From: Symsagittifera roscoffensis
Taxonomy: Eukaryota; Xenacoelomorpha; Acoela; Convolutidae
Assembly (NCBI RefSeq): GCF_963678635.1
Contig: NC_087070.1
Location: 48,527,467-48,591,466 of the forward strand
Direction: 5' to 3'
DNA length: 64,000 bases
The notes under the pieces were generated by a model. That model was not told the DNA's origin. It saw only the letters and a program-made list of their open reading frames with translations, and searched no databases. Below are positions 45,985-57,441 of this stretch, in pieces (the first letter of the stretch is position 1; each line of letters opens with the position of its first letter). The position numbers were made by a program, and so were the translations under genes.

Positions 45985-46435
45985 CACAGAGTCGAAGCTG
46001 CAGCTTCCCAAACACGAACTAGAAAGCGGATATGATTAAGGAGCTTTCAAATGCCCAATCACTCAAACTTTGCAGGTAATAATTTGAATGGTAATGAACT
46101 AAAGTCAGTCACACTAACTTCGTATGTGATAAACTGGAATGCAAATTACGTATAATTAATGCATTTCGACAATCTCGCAAAGTTGTTTGAGCTGGAAAAC
46201 TTCTGAAATAGAATGTTAATTTCTTACTCTTTTACAAAACAAATAGCTTCAACTGTAGCTTCAAATTAAAATAGTGTAACTTCAAATTAAAAAAGCATCG
46301 ACTGTGTTACCTTAATTCTAATGAAATGTCAACGCAATTGGGATTATACTGCTTATGTAGCCTAGCGATTGAAAGTGCCATCAAAATTGCATATTTATTT
46401 GCAACTTAGACAACCCAAGAAAATTAAACTTGAGT
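45985..46435 (-). mobile_element. TA-flanked composite element, partial reverse copy
   Basis: Begins after TA (45983-45984) with CACAGAGTCGAAGCTGCAGC. It lacks the tRNA-like module but keeps the flanking body (ACTTTGCAGGTAATAATTTG, GCATCGACTGTGTTA and the AGTGCCATC ... TTATTTGCAACTTA end). Confidence 0.55.
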
Positions 46436-47660
46436 TTTTACATCGTCTAAAAAGGGACCTTTAGCTCTATAAAAAAAACCATAGAAAAAACTCTTAGGCC
46501 GCCCATTTAAAGTACTAAAACACAGATTTGAGTGAAACCTGTGAAAAATTGTTTACGGCAAAAGGCAATCCGCATGCAAAACATTTGCTATCGCAAAATT
46601 GAAGAGTTCTAAGTTTTTCTGTTGACATGACTACCTAATTTAACACACAAATTGATCTATACCACACTAGTAGTGGCAGTTGCATCTAAATTTCAAAGTA
46701 AAAGCAGAGCACTTTTGGAACTTAATTCTTCTAGTCATTTTATGTTATTGAAAAATAACCCGCGAGAACAAAATTGAGCGGACTCGTCTAACTTTCGAGA
46801 AAATTTTTGATTCTCGTTCCCACTCGCGACTCATCTGGCTTTTTCTCGGACTATCGCAACGAAGCGAAAAATGCACATACTGTAGTACGAGCTTCACAAA
46901 CACCTAATCGAGTTTAGTTGAAAAAAACTACTCGTAGAAACCCGCGTTTGTGTGTATTATCACTTTATTTGTCAGAATTTTGACATTAAGCAGTTGTTTA
47001 CTGGGAAGAAACAGTTCCCGATGACAAAACATTTCCTTTCGCAAAACAAACAAATTAAAATACTATTAATAAAAAACTATGATGAAGATACTTAAGTTTG
47101 CTAAAAAGTTCATGCTCTGCTCAGAAAAAAAAATGTATATAAGACTTCAACTCATTGATGAGGTTTGAAATAGAAAATCTAATTTTCAACAATCGATTCA
47201 TTGTCATTATCATCACTTTACAATTATGTATTACGTTTTAATTTTGCTTCTGAAGTTCGAATACCATTTTGAAATTTCATGGTTAAACGAATAAGATGAC
47301 AGAACAATAAAAATACTTTAGAATATTTCCGTTATTTGCAATATTTCCAACTTGAGGTCGGTTTGAGTGAGAACTATGTTTAGGTAACCACTACACAAAA
47401 ACCATGAAAAAATTACAAATTTTTCATAAACTAGATGATCCATTAATGCCTTGTTTCTTCGCAAGACAAAACAGTATGCTATGCCATCATTATAGAGAAA
47501 TTTTAAACACTCATTCTGACAATAGTATTCTGAGCTATTTAGTTTGTTTTTCTTTCACATTTAATGTCACAATTGAATCAAAGTTTCTAGTTTAGTTCTT
47601 TTTTTCATTTGAAGTCGTCGGAGTTCTTCTCAACAGTCATAACGTGATTCACACTGATTT
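46436..47660. other. Gene-free stretch downstream of the Tudor gene
   Basis: Nothing recognised. Short frames here have no protein character. Confidence 0.4.
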
Positions 47661-47666
47661 TTTATT
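47661..47666 (-). promoter_or_regulatory. Candidate poly(A) signal of the Tudor gene
   Basis: AATAAA on the minus strand (TTTATT on plus), about 335 nt beyond the stop codon at 48000. Confidence 0.45.
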
Positions 47667-47999
47667 AAATGTACAAACTTGATACTTTTCTTTGATTCGC
47701 TGGATTGGGTTGACGTGGTTGAAGTTACTGTTCAGTGACTAGTACGAGGAAGTTCATTTGGACACAGTTAACATATAGATTGAGATAGAAGTTACACAGA
47801 GGATAGATTGAACTCACTTCGTTCACTTTATACGATTAACATACCTGGATTATAGTTCATTTAAGGTTCGTAATGGCTTCTTCGACGAATTTTGCACAGC
47901 ATTTTAGTTTACAATTTGCTCGGAAATGCTGTTATTGTTCTTGTTTTTACGAAGTACAGACTATCATACAGTTGTTTTCAAAGGGTGTACAGGCGGCTA

Positions 48000-48712
48000 T
48001 CAAGAAGCGTACTCAAAGGCCCTCATAATATCTGCAATTGAGAACTGGTTACCGTGCGAGTAATAGAGATCGAAGTTATAATAAGGCACTGACATCTGAG
48101 GCGACAATGTCACTCTAGCTACTGTCGCATCCATTATGTTACTTTCTGTTAGTTGCCGAAATGACTGGCACTGTTCTGGACTCCACCGACGTGTTGTCGA
48201 GTTCGGATGGAGCCCATTCATGGATCCGTTACATCTCAAAACTGGAATATTTTTTATGGCTTCCGCACTCTGCTCTGGTATTTTAAATACCTCGTTACAC
48301 CTCGCGATTATTTCTCCGCCGTAATCAACGTCTTGTATCTTTACAAACTTATTTTTCTCCAAAAGTTGATGCCCTGGTTTAACTGTGACACGCCTTACTT
48401 CGCCTCTGATTTTTGACACAAAATATTGACCCGGGAACACCACAGGCTGACCTGTGTTTGGGTCGCTATCGATGCCCTTTTTACCGGCACTTGTTATAAA
48501 CGAGTTCAATAAAGTTTTCAGCTGTTCTCTGAACTTGTTCGTAGTCTGATTGATCGGAATGAAATTGAAGAAGGTCGGCAGCACTACGTATGAAATTAGA
48601 ATCTTGACGTTGGAGCCTGTTTTGATGTCGAGCTTTGATGATATTGAGGTCATGTTTCTGGGGGATCCTCCGTCCAACTGATCTGGAGTCCGGTTGGCAG
48701 AATTATTTCTAC
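48000..48712 (-). CDS. Tudor gene exon 7: second extended Tudor domain and C-terminus
   Basis: Enters after TTGAATAG with GT completing a Gly codon and ends at TGA 48000-48002. After a short polar start it shows the two halves of an extended Tudor domain. The staphylococcal-nuclease-like strand and helix are VKILISYVVLPTFFNFIPI and KFREQLKTLLNSF; the Tudor barrel is YFVSKIRGEVRRVTV, NKFVKIQDVDYGGEI and CNEVFKIPEQ. The returning nuclease-like part is FRQLTESNIMDATVARVTLS and YYNFDLYYSHG. The aromatic cage is partly represented by the Tyr of VDYGG and nearby aromatics; I cannot judge from sequence alone whether it still binds dimethyl-arginine. The frame is uninterrupted for 236 residues. Confidence 0.9.
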
Positions 48713-48927
48713 CTATTCAACAAAAACATTTTGAAAGCAAAAAAAGACCAAAGTTTTCACAACTAATCGCAGACAAACAAAAAAAATCCCTTTAAACGAC
48801 GTGCCTAACTCAAATAAGCGCCCAATGAAGTGCCACATTTTAGTCAGTAGTTCCAAAATTACAGACTGAGAGCGAAACCTGTGTATCACGTGTTCTCAAT
48901 TTCCAAAAACAATTAATTTATGCGCAC

Positions 48928-49233
48928 CTGCGGCTTGATTCTGATGATGGCTATAGTTAGTGTTGAAACTGTAATTGGAGTTGATATTCTGACTGTAACT
49001 GTTGTTCGGGTGGTTCCCGTGCGTAGCGAAATTTGCCTGAGGATTGTTGCGATGACCAGCCGGGTGGTGGTTATTTTGGACAACAGTTAGCTGCTGGTTG
49101 AAGGACTTTATTTGGTGGGGTTGTTGGGAGTAAACGGGGGGAGGGTGGTGCACAACTGCAGATACACTGTCCCCAAGTTCAAAGGCCTCCATTAGGTTGG
49201 CAAGTGCTTCGTCGTCAGTCGGGCTGGGAGGAC
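48928..49233 (-). CDS. Tudor gene exon 6: N/Q/H-rich linker
   Basis: Acceptor GCTGTTTTAG, donor GCCGCAG|GTGCGC, phases 1 and 1. It encodes an acidic opening (GPPSPTDDEALANLMEAFEL) and then a low-complexity stretch very rich in Asn, His, Gln and Ser, with repeated NYSxN/NSNYS words. Such tracts are common in germ-granule proteins and favour condensation. The donor GTGCGC is weak, but the phase agrees on both sides. Confidence 0.8.
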
Positions 49234-49576
49234 CTAAAACAGCCAAAACGATGAATCGTCGATACTCAAAAAAGCAAAAGTCCAAAAGATCATAGAAACT
49301 TAGTCGGACACTTTAAACTCAAAATTATGTAGGACTAATTAGAAAGTTTGTGAAGCAAATTGTAGATCTCGCTTTAGTTTGAAACGAAGACAATTATGCC
49401 AGAGACCAAATATTTTTTTTTTCAGTTTTACATTTCCTGTAAAAACATTCGAAACAAAAAAATTTAGTTCTTCATCCTTACAAAGTTTCAGTTGTAAGTA
49501 AAGATCGTTTTAAACACGATCAAGTATAGTATCACATTAGCAATAAAGACTTAAGCAATGGATAGCAAAAGCGAAC

Positions 49577-49856
49577 CTTCATCGAAATGTGAGAACTGTT
49601 CGTCGGCTGTGTTCATAAGCCACTCCTCAACCACACTGTTAGTCCCACTATTGGACTCATCCCCCACAGCCACAGTCACATTAGGCACTGGAGGAACAGC
49701 TCCTGCTGCTCCTACAACATAAGTGGCCGCATCCGCTGCTCCCCCCTGAGAAGGGTTTGTGTTGATGGTATTTTTGGGACCCCAAGCGGGTGGTGCTTTG
49801 ACAGTGCCTCCGGGGGGACTCTTGGGGTTGATGGGTCCTGAGCCTGCTTCTTCTGC
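49577..49856 (-). CDS. Tudor gene exon 5: Gly/Pro/Ala-rich linker
   Basis: Acceptor TGTTTTGCAG, donor GATGAAG|GTTCGC, phases 0 and 1. 93 codons: AEEAGSGPINPKSPPGG, then PPAWGPKN (a GW-like word, possible short protein-binding motif), then an Ala/Val-rich segment, then VVEEWLMNTADEQFSHFDE. It has a disordered composition throughout, with no domain. Confidence 0.8.
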
Positions 49857-50195
49857 CTGCAAAACACTACTTTTCAAAAAATGAATATGAAATTAAATTC
49901 GGAAATAAGGCTGAGCCGATAGACACAGAGATTCAGGGGAAAAAAAGGTTTGTAGTTCATACATAGAGTTCAAACGAGACTCAAACTTTTTTCTTTGAGA
50001 CAAAATATTCTATGCTGACTATAAACTATGACCTTTTATGGCCTAGTTAAAAACTTCGAAAAATGCAAAAAAAACGGTGCCACAATGAGTAGTCCGCTCA
50101 GGAACAATTTCTCAAATTCACAGTTCCCTTGCAATCCATTAGAACATCAGTTACTTTTTAGTTAGTTAATTGAGAACTGTGATTGCGCTACTAGC

Positions 50196-50359
50196 CTGTT
50201 TGAGTAACCCCGGTTCGTAGTAGTAGTCGATCAGATCTCTGCCCTTGTACTTGACCTTGACCACAGTGGACACACACTTGGAGTTGTGGGCCATGACCTT
50301 CACGTGGAACAGGGCAGGCAAGTTCAGTCCATCCGGAAACGGCAGATCCGTCGGGGCTC
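50196..50359 (-). CDS. Tudor gene exon 4: end of the first extended Tudor domain
   Basis: 54 codons, acceptor AATGTACAG, entering so that GA completes a Gly codon. It reads APTDLPFPDGLNLPALFHVK ... KYKGRDLIDYYYEPGLLKQ, the C-terminal nuclease-like portion of the domain begun in exon 3. The donor is CAAACAG|GCTAGT, a GC donor. The next exon starts in phase 0 and continues an open frame, and no GT nearby keeps that phase. Confidence 0.85.
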
Positions 50360-50489
50360 CTGTACATTAAGAGTCACAGTGCATTAAGAAAAGAGACCTT
50401 TTTGCACAAATAAGGATTATTTTGTTCTTTTAACTTTTCCAAAATATTTAACCTTGTAAAAATTACTTCCAAACAATAAAATATTTTTT

Positions 50490-50690
50490 TTTTACAGAGG
50501 CAAGGCTTCGCTCCGCAAACACTACCGAGAACACGACAAAAAGCAGCTCTTAAAGTTCAATAAGAAAAACCTCGAATTAGTCTTAAAAAATCGGCGAGCT
50601 CTGAGATTCGAACCTGCAAGATAGAGATTAGGAGTCTCGCACACTAACCACAGACACTTAAACGTCTGCGAACATAAGCCACAAGTAAAG
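50490..50690 (-). repeat. tRNA-derived SINE-like copy
   Basis: The plus strand shows CAGAGGCAAGGCTTCGC, ACGACAAAAAGCAGCTCTTA, GAGATTCGAACCTGCAAGAT (B-box complement) and CTAACCACAGACAC. Same family and orientation as the other minus copies, and in the sense orientation of the Tudor gene. Confidence 0.65.
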
Positions 50691-51404
50691 CATAGAACAG
50701 TTGCTATACAATTTACAATGCTGCAGTGAAATTTCCAAATAAGTGAACACTTTAAATGAACAATTTGAGTCAAGTTGGAAAAAAAGGAATGTTCGTGAAA
50801 ATACATACAATACGCTGATCGCTAGTGTCAAAAGGTTGAAATATCTCTGTAATATCAAATTTTTTCCGAGGAAAAAAATAATTTCTTAGAATTACTTTAT
50901 CTTATCGTCTGCAATTCGGCAGAAGCGAAGCTGAAATGCGCGCAAACACAAGCGAGAAAACAGCACAAGGTAGCTCTAAAATACGATGAAAGGAAAAAAG
51001 TAAAACGAATGAAATTTTTCTACTTGCCGCAATCAAAATATTAGAATACATACGCATTAACCAGCAAAAAAAAACGCCAAAAAAATAGAAAAGAAGAAAG
51101 AAAAGGCGAAAACGAGTCTTGAAACAAAAATTTTCTGAGCCGGGACCAAACTAACGGCCTAAAGATAAAATTCCCTTACGTCCTCCCACCTTCTCGTGTA
51201 CATATTTAAACCCTAGTCAGCCACTAACAAAGCGGGTATCGGACATGCTATTATATATCAAACATGTATTATACAGCAAAATTGAACTATTTAAATCAAC
51301 ACTTTTATTTTCGATTTGGGAAAGGAAAAAGTAGACTCGTAGTATAACACTGAGCTAAACAGCTCGCTTGATCAATACCAACAAATGATCAGTTATACTA
51401 GCGT

Positions 51405-52200
51405 GTAACGCGCCTCCGGTGCTACGCATTTTCAACAACTCATAAAAACCGCATATATTGAAAATAAGATCTGCGACCTTTTAGTGTACCCTGACAGCAC
51501 AATTACAGGTTTCGTTGTTTCAAATTTTGCACAGTTTTTTATTCAAGTTTTTTTAATTCCAATTTTGAAAAACCATGAAAATTCTTTGTGCAGTTCTTTG
51601 AAAAAATTTAAAATGAGCTAAGAAACGTAACATTTCGGAAGCATAAAACAAAGAGCAGTCGCATTTGAACACAAGATTTGCAACTCCTGAGAATACTGTC
51701 ACAAAACCCAACTACAGGGTAAGGAATTTCACATTGAGAAACTTTTCAAACTTAAGTTTTCTCCAAATATAACTTCAAAATCCAAAAAAAATTAATATCT
51801 CGGAAACTTTACAAAATTGAGCAGTCATATTTGGAGCGAGATTCGCAACCCCTGATTGTACTTTGAAAGCCTCCAACTAAAGGGTTAAAAAATTTGAAAA
51901 AAAAATTAAATTTAAGCTTTCTGAAACTTTTTTTTGGAATAATAAAAAAACGTCCTATCTCAAATCAAAACTACAAAGATTTGAGCAAACTTATTTAGAG
52001 GCAAGACTCGCAACCCCCGAGGGAACTCTGAAAACCCCCAACTACAGGTTAGGAATTTCAAATTAAAAAAGAAAAAGAGTTTTAATTTAAGTTTTTTTGA
52101 AAAAAATACAAAATACGTCATATCTCAAAAACTTCAACAATTTGAGCAGTCTTAATTTGAGGCAAAATCCGCAACTCCTGGGAGTAACTTGAACATTTTG
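51405..52200. repeat. Satellite A, second locus
   Basis: Five units with marks at about 51477, 51680, 51845, 52011 and 52170, each GCAACxCCTGxxxGTACTxTG / CCCAACTACAGGGT. It is preceded by the leader GCGCCTCCGGTGCTACGCAT, matching TACCTCCTGTGCTTCGAAT ahead of the locus at 29240. The shared leader and unit number suggest that one composite element carried the whole array. Confidence 0.75.
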
Positions 52201-52258
52201 TGGCAATGTAAGTTTCAACCGCACAGGCAGGATAACTTTCAGACATTCAATTGTTTAC

Positions 52259-52724
52259 CTGCGATCTCGAACAGCCTGGCAAGAGGTCGGCAGAATCCAA
52301 TTGCATAAGAGGGCAGTCCCCACACCTCTTGGATAGGGTAGGCATTTATGTATCCCCAGTCAATCAGATACACATCACAAATCTGGTTGGTTATCGACAC
52401 CACAAATCCTCGCGAAACCCCTTCAGAACGATCGTTCACACATACAAATGTATTTTGTGTAATTCTCGCTTGTCTGATTGATTTGTTCGAGTTCTGCTGT
52501 TGTATCTGACTATCAAAGTTGAGTTGTAGTTGTTTCTTTAGCTTTTGAAAAGACTGTTTTAATTCCTGGTTGTTCTCGATTCCAAGAAAGAGGTTGGGCG
52601 AGGATATTTCTGTTACGTATATGCTACAACTGGAACCGATTTTATCCAGGGAAGAAACAAGAGCGTCCTGTCGACAGGACTCTGGGAACAGGTTGCTGTA
52701 CTTGTTCAAGCATCCCTGATATGC
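52259..52724 (-). CDS. Tudor gene exon 3: first extended Tudor domain
   Basis: Acceptor TTTTTTTTTCAG, donor ATCGCAG|GTAAAC, phases 0 and 1. 155 codons. After a short Cys-containing start comes CSIYVTEISSPNLFLGIENN, the typical opening strand of an extended Tudor domain (V-T-x-I-x-S-P-x-x-F). A helix follows (LKQSFQKLKKQLQLNFDSQI), then the Tudor barrel: FVCVNDRSEGVSRGFVVSIT, CDVYLIDWGYINAYPIQEVW, GLPSYAIGFCRPLARLFEIA. The usual D-Y-G-N turn is D-W-G-Y here. The domain is completed by exon 4. Confidence 0.9.
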
Positions 52725-54994
52725 CTGAAAAAAAAAACTATAGTACATCAAAAATTCAGTGCTAATAGCTGAAAGCAAAAAATTGCATTTGACACTTCGC
52801 AATTTGGCTTAGAATGATAGGCGAAGGACGCCTGATAGGGCTTTGATCTTATGGGTCATTCAAATTTTGCCGTCGTACGGATATTTGATACTTTCGTTGA
52901 TACTATGATTACCAGCAAACGAAAGGCAAATCAAAAATTTAAAAAAATTACGTCGTTTTTTTTCGCTTACATTTTTCCGCTTACAAAAAACAGGTCCTGG
53001 TCGGATTTGAACCATTTAACTTTGTCTTTTTAGGTAGATGTGTTAGCTCTTCGCCACATGCGCGAATGAAAGTCTGACTTTTGATTTCAGATGATCCAAA
53101 GGTAAATGATTCAAGTGATTCTGTTAGAGTAATTGTTAGCCCGAAAAAAGCCTATATTCCGGTTTGATAAGGCTTGCTTATCGCAAGCGTAATTATTAAA
53201 AAAGATTGAGCAAAAATAGGACGCGATATTCCGCAAAATTCGCGATACAGGCAAAAATAAGCAAAATAACGAATTTGGCCAAATTTGAAACAATTTGTCA
53301 AGAACTCACAATAAATCGAAGTTCATCATGATCAAGAAGATTTAAATATTTCTATGCAAGTAGTACAGCAATTCAATAATTCATTCATTCTTAAAAAAAA
53401 ATTTCACACATAGGCGAAGCAGAGCTTTGCATAATTTGCGAAGCACAAATTTTATGAAAAATTATTTAGTTCAATCCCGGAAAAAGTCGCATGTCTACTT
53501 TTCTATATATCGGCTGAAAATTATTTCAAAACAACTTTCGTTCAGCAAATTCATTCAGACTTCCTTCAAATACTAAAACTTGCCTGCAATGTAATAAATC
53601 TGCTGAGAAGACAATCGAGAAAAGCAATTGTAAATAGAAGAAATGATGAAAAACCGAAAAACGGATGAAAACAGTAAATAAGAGAAACATATAAATCCAT
53701 GACTAAAAATGTTTTGATTTCAGATCAGGGCGAAAAAATAGCTAACCTGTCCAAAACATAAACAAGGTTCAATAAATTTTTTTTTAGAAAATTTAGTTGA
53801 ACAAAAACCGTTGAAAACAAACAAATGGACGATTTTATATAAAATTAGGATATTAGGATAAAACTAAAAAAGAAGAAGAACTAGGATATAGAGTTAGAGA
53901 AATACAAACACTGTTTCACAAAAAATAGCCGAAAAGATTCAAAATTGGCATCTCAAAGCAATAAATTGTTCTCCAAACGTTGAATAAAAAGTATCAAACA
54001 GTTTGGATTTTTTATTTGAAAGTATTTTTGTCTTCTAATCTTTAGCTTATCCAATGAAAAAGCTACCGGCTTTGACATATGAGACTAGAAAGCTACTAAA
54101 CAACTATCAAAAGCATGCAGTCGTTTACAAAAAAAATAATCAGAAAAGTCGACCGAAAAAAAAACTAATTATCAAAGACTTAACAGCCTCAAAAACTTTA
54201 TGACTCTTCAAAAACGGAAGAAACAATTTCGAAAATTTTGTTCATCTAAAGAAAAGTTCAAGTTATTTAAAATTATGTGTAATTTTTAAACGTCACTCGC
54301 CATTTTGTGAGCCGTTCTCTCTAAAACGGAATAAAACTTTTCGGCAGCAATACTATTGTAAAAAAAGTTACAGAAAAAAGAAACAAAAATTAATTACACA
54401 AGATTTTTTATCTGGGAGTTTTTGTACTTTTTTCGGGCTATTTGGACTTACGTTAGCAGAGAACGTTACTTGCCTTCGTTTTTGCAAATGAATTTGTATT
54501 AAACTTAGCAATCAAACATCAAACGGCGAAAAAGCAAATTGGAGTGTGATCAAACTTTAAATCTTCTACAAAAAAACTATGTCTTCATTTTATTCAACGA
54601 AATTTCAAAATATTTTGTACTCAGCCGAAATTTTAAAAACGCTATAAGAAATTGTTGACAAAAAAATTTTGAGCAATTAAATTTTAAAATCTTGCAACAC
54701 GAACTACCTGAATTTTTCAAAAAAAAAACAATCACTTTTTCCCTTTGACGCAAAACAAGTTAACGACAGGAAAATTGTTGTCCTACCTGCCCGATGTGGC
54801 AAGTAAGCAGAAAACACGCAGGCAAACAAAAGTACGACAATTCGATTTTTCCCTCAAAAAAGTTGTCAATTTTATTCAAAACGTGAAAAAAAACAAGGTC
54901 TGGCCGTGACTCAAACCCCCGACCTTCCGTTACATAGGCAATCGCGTTTCCTCTAGGCCAAGTGCAAACGAGCCTGGAAGTTGAAAATGTTTTA

Positions 54995-55590
54995 CACACA
55001 GGCAAAGCTAAGCTTCGCAAACACTTGCAAGAACACGACCAAAAAGCAGCTCTATCAAGTGAAATGAGAAAAAGTAGAAATAAGCCTCGAATTAGCAAAA
55101 ACTGGGCTACGCGTCGGATTCGAATCTGTGACTTAGCAAAATTTGAGTCTCACGCAATAACCACTCAGCCACGGGAGCTTCACATCCTAAAGAACTAGCT
55201 ACCAAAAATGCAGCGAAATATTATATTTAATTGCCAATTCGATGCAAAAGTAGCACTAAATACAAAAGACACAATTTTGCATGTAATAAATTGGAAAGCA
55301 TAAAGCAAAATTATGTATAAATAATTCATTTCAAAAGTTGCGAAAAATTCTCAAATCAAACTTTTTATCATAATACTGCTGTTTGAAACATAACTTTTTT
55401 CGGTTCATTTGATGAATTTAAAACGCATCAGCTGTGTTAACTTTTTACTAACCAAATGTCAAAGCACATTAGATTTTATACTGCTACCGCAGCCTTCCAA
55501 TTCAAAAGTGCCACCCAAAGTAGCACTTTTATTTGCCACTTATGTTGAAAAAGAAGAAAGTTCGTACTAATATACTTTCCTTCGCGAGTG
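54995..55590 (-). mobile_element. TA-flanked composite element, full-length reverse copy
   Basis: 596 bp between TA (54993-54994) and TA (55591-55592). The plus-strand left end is CACACAGGCAAAGCTAAGC, and the right end reads TTCCTTCGCGAGTG, the complement of the CACTCGCGAAGG left terminus. Inside, the tRNA-like module is better preserved than at 15368: its complement shows CGTCGGATTCGAATCTGTGA and ACCACTCAGCCACG. The body matches 14912-15365 throughout. Confidence 0.8.
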
Positions 55591-55639
55591 TAATGATAAT
55601 GCAAGAAATAAAAGCAACCAAGATTTGAGAGAAAAGTTG

Positions 55640-56250
55640 TAAAAGGGCCCGATTACAAGACTTGTTTTTTTTCAAAATCTTCAACTTTTAAATTCCGAAG
55701 AAAACAATAGTTGGCCTTGAAGCTCTTAGAATTTGTAGAAAAATTTATGCTGGATTTTGCTATTAATCCAATTTGAAAAACTGGATCAATACGTAAACCT
55801 TTTAATTCGCTGGGAAATCTGATAAATAATTTCCATTATCGAAATCAGAAGTCGATCAAGTTTTTCGTTTTGGTGACCTTTGCAATTTTGCCGTACGAAA
55901 GTGGAGTTTGCCTTCCTTTTAACAATGGAAATGCTCTGAACTTTAAAAGAAACCGCAAGTCAGAGAGCTCAAAAATCAAAATTGAGCGTACAACAACTTT
56001 AAGACTTTTTCCTCAAAAAAAAAACAGAAAAAATCAGCAAGACTTATATAAGAGTGCACACTACGTTAATTTCTAAGTTATCCCAATTTGAGAAAACTGC
56101 ATCAATAAGTAAAATCTTAAACAAATTCTACGACTTTTCCTGAAAAAAAAACACAAAAAAAATCATCGTGACCTATATGAGAATCTGAGCTAAGTTCATT
56201 GACTCTTTTTGTCGAAAACAGGAGTCAATTTCATGCGTCTGGAGTGCAAA
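55640..56250 (-). repeat. Two hairpin-family copies, reverse orientation
   Basis: Complement landmarks occur in order: AATCCAATTTGAAAAACTGG, GGGAAATCTGATAAATAATT, AGAAGTCGATCAAGTTTTTC, AAAGTGGAGTTTGCCTTCC, then TTTTAACAATGG (an uninterrupted insertion site), AAAATTGAGCG, TTTTTCCTCAAAAAAAAAAC, CTTATATAAGAGTGCACAC, and a second partial copy from about 56080. Sense orientation relative to the Tudor gene. Confidence 0.6.
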
Positions 56251-56519
56251 AGATAACTTGTTTTTCCCGAAACAAAACTTTTCCGGAAATTTTTGTAACC
56301 CCACGCACGATAGGCTTTCCTACATAGGCTTTCAACCGCTCGAAAAAATTAACCCTGTGCCATAGTTCATACACGCGCTGTGAAGATCGTAACAACAAAA
56401 TATTGGCTAGAAGCTACCTATGTGATCAATAATTGTATTGAATGTGGAACTGATTAGCACTCGTCGGCGGAACTCATAAGACTTTTTTATTAGCCCCAGC
56501 CCAGAGGAGGCTGATAACA

Positions 56520-56612
56520 CTGGGGCCCCTCTAACCGTGATCAAAGCGAGATTCGAAACCACGACCTTTGTTTCAAAGGCTGCTCATCTTACCAACTCAG
56601 CCACGGTTTCTC
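56520..56612 (-). repeat. tRNA-like sequence with paired acceptor-like ends
   Basis: On the minus strand AACCGTG and CACGGTT pair over 7 bp and enclose TGGCTGAGTTGG (A-box), an arm around GCCTTTGAAACAAAGG, and GTGGTTTCGAATCTCGC (B-box). The T-stem is imperfect and there are about 7 extra bases before the 3' acceptor strand, so it is probably a tRNA-derived repeat. It is the most tRNA-like sequence in the window. Confidence 0.45.
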
Positions 56613-57441
56613 CTGATAAAGAATTTTATTGCTCCGCAAAAAATCATGAAAAAAAGAAAAACGTATAATAAAATCTATCGGTTACAAAAATTGAAATTCA
56701 GTGGTAGCAGATAAGGCATTTTATTGAAAAAAAAACTAATCTATAGAACAGATATCGCATAAGGCGCACTCCATAGACAAGCAAAAATGGCAAAAAAAAG
56801 GACTTTTAAGAAGCAACAAAATACAAAAAGAGGTAGAAAAGATTTGAAAAAGAAGAATTCACTACTCACAGGATTTGAACCCCCATTTCCAGTCCAATGC
56901 CTTAACAAATGTCCAATACCGCCAACCTGTCTTTCTCGTTATCTGTTATATGGCTTTCATGTGTCCCAAATCGATATACCAAAATTAAATGAAAATCAAA
57001 ACATGAAAGCAACTTGAAACTATAATTGAAATGCATTGCATCAGTTAGCAAATGCTAAGAACATTTTTGAATTAAAGTTTATTGTCAACTTTTTAATGCT
57101 CTTTTTCTTTAAAAAATTAGTAATTTACAAAAAAAACTAGATATTAACCTGTCTAGATATCTGCAGTGTTTTGTGACAGTAAATGATTTAGGCACCATCA
57201 ATGTGAATATTACTTTTAAAAAACTGATTCGTACCTGTTAAATTTGCGACTTAAAATTACCGGTAGATTCGAATATAACACCACAGTTTGATTGTGTAAA
57301 AAATTACATTAGAATGTATAACTGTAGCTAATAACTTTTTTACTTGTACTAGTTACAAATTACTTGTTCACCGCGAAAAAAGAGGAGCACAAGCAATCAT
57401 CCTCGTCGTCATTACTTATTTCAAACTTGAGCTAAACTTGC

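Larger units (their letters stand above)
50360..52258 (-). other. Tudor gene intron 3 with SINE-like copy and satellite A
   Basis: Donor ATCGCAG|GTAAAC, acceptor TGTACAG. Holds a SINE-like copy at 50490-50690 and the second satellite A locus at 51405-52200. No gene was seen in 50690-51400. Confidence 0.6.
52725..57441 (-). other. Tudor gene intron 2, a 4.7 kb GC-AG intron
   Basis: The donor is ATCAAAG|GCAAGT, which matches the donor consensus except for C at position 2; the acceptor is a long T-run then CAG. Contains the composite element at 54995-55590, a reverse hairpin-family run at 55640-56250 and tRNA-like sequence at 56520-56610. Stretches 52800-54750 and 56640-57400 show nothing assignable apart from a tRNA-like scrap at 52995-53075 and a ggCGAAGCxxAGCTTxGC scrap at 53412. 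Confidence 0.6.

Noticed and set aside
57427-57441. Using the GT in GCAAGTTTAG as the Tudor exon 2 donor
   Set aside because: It would leave the exon in phase 1, while the next exon starts in phase 0 and carries the Tudor domain in that frame; the GC donor keeps the frame.
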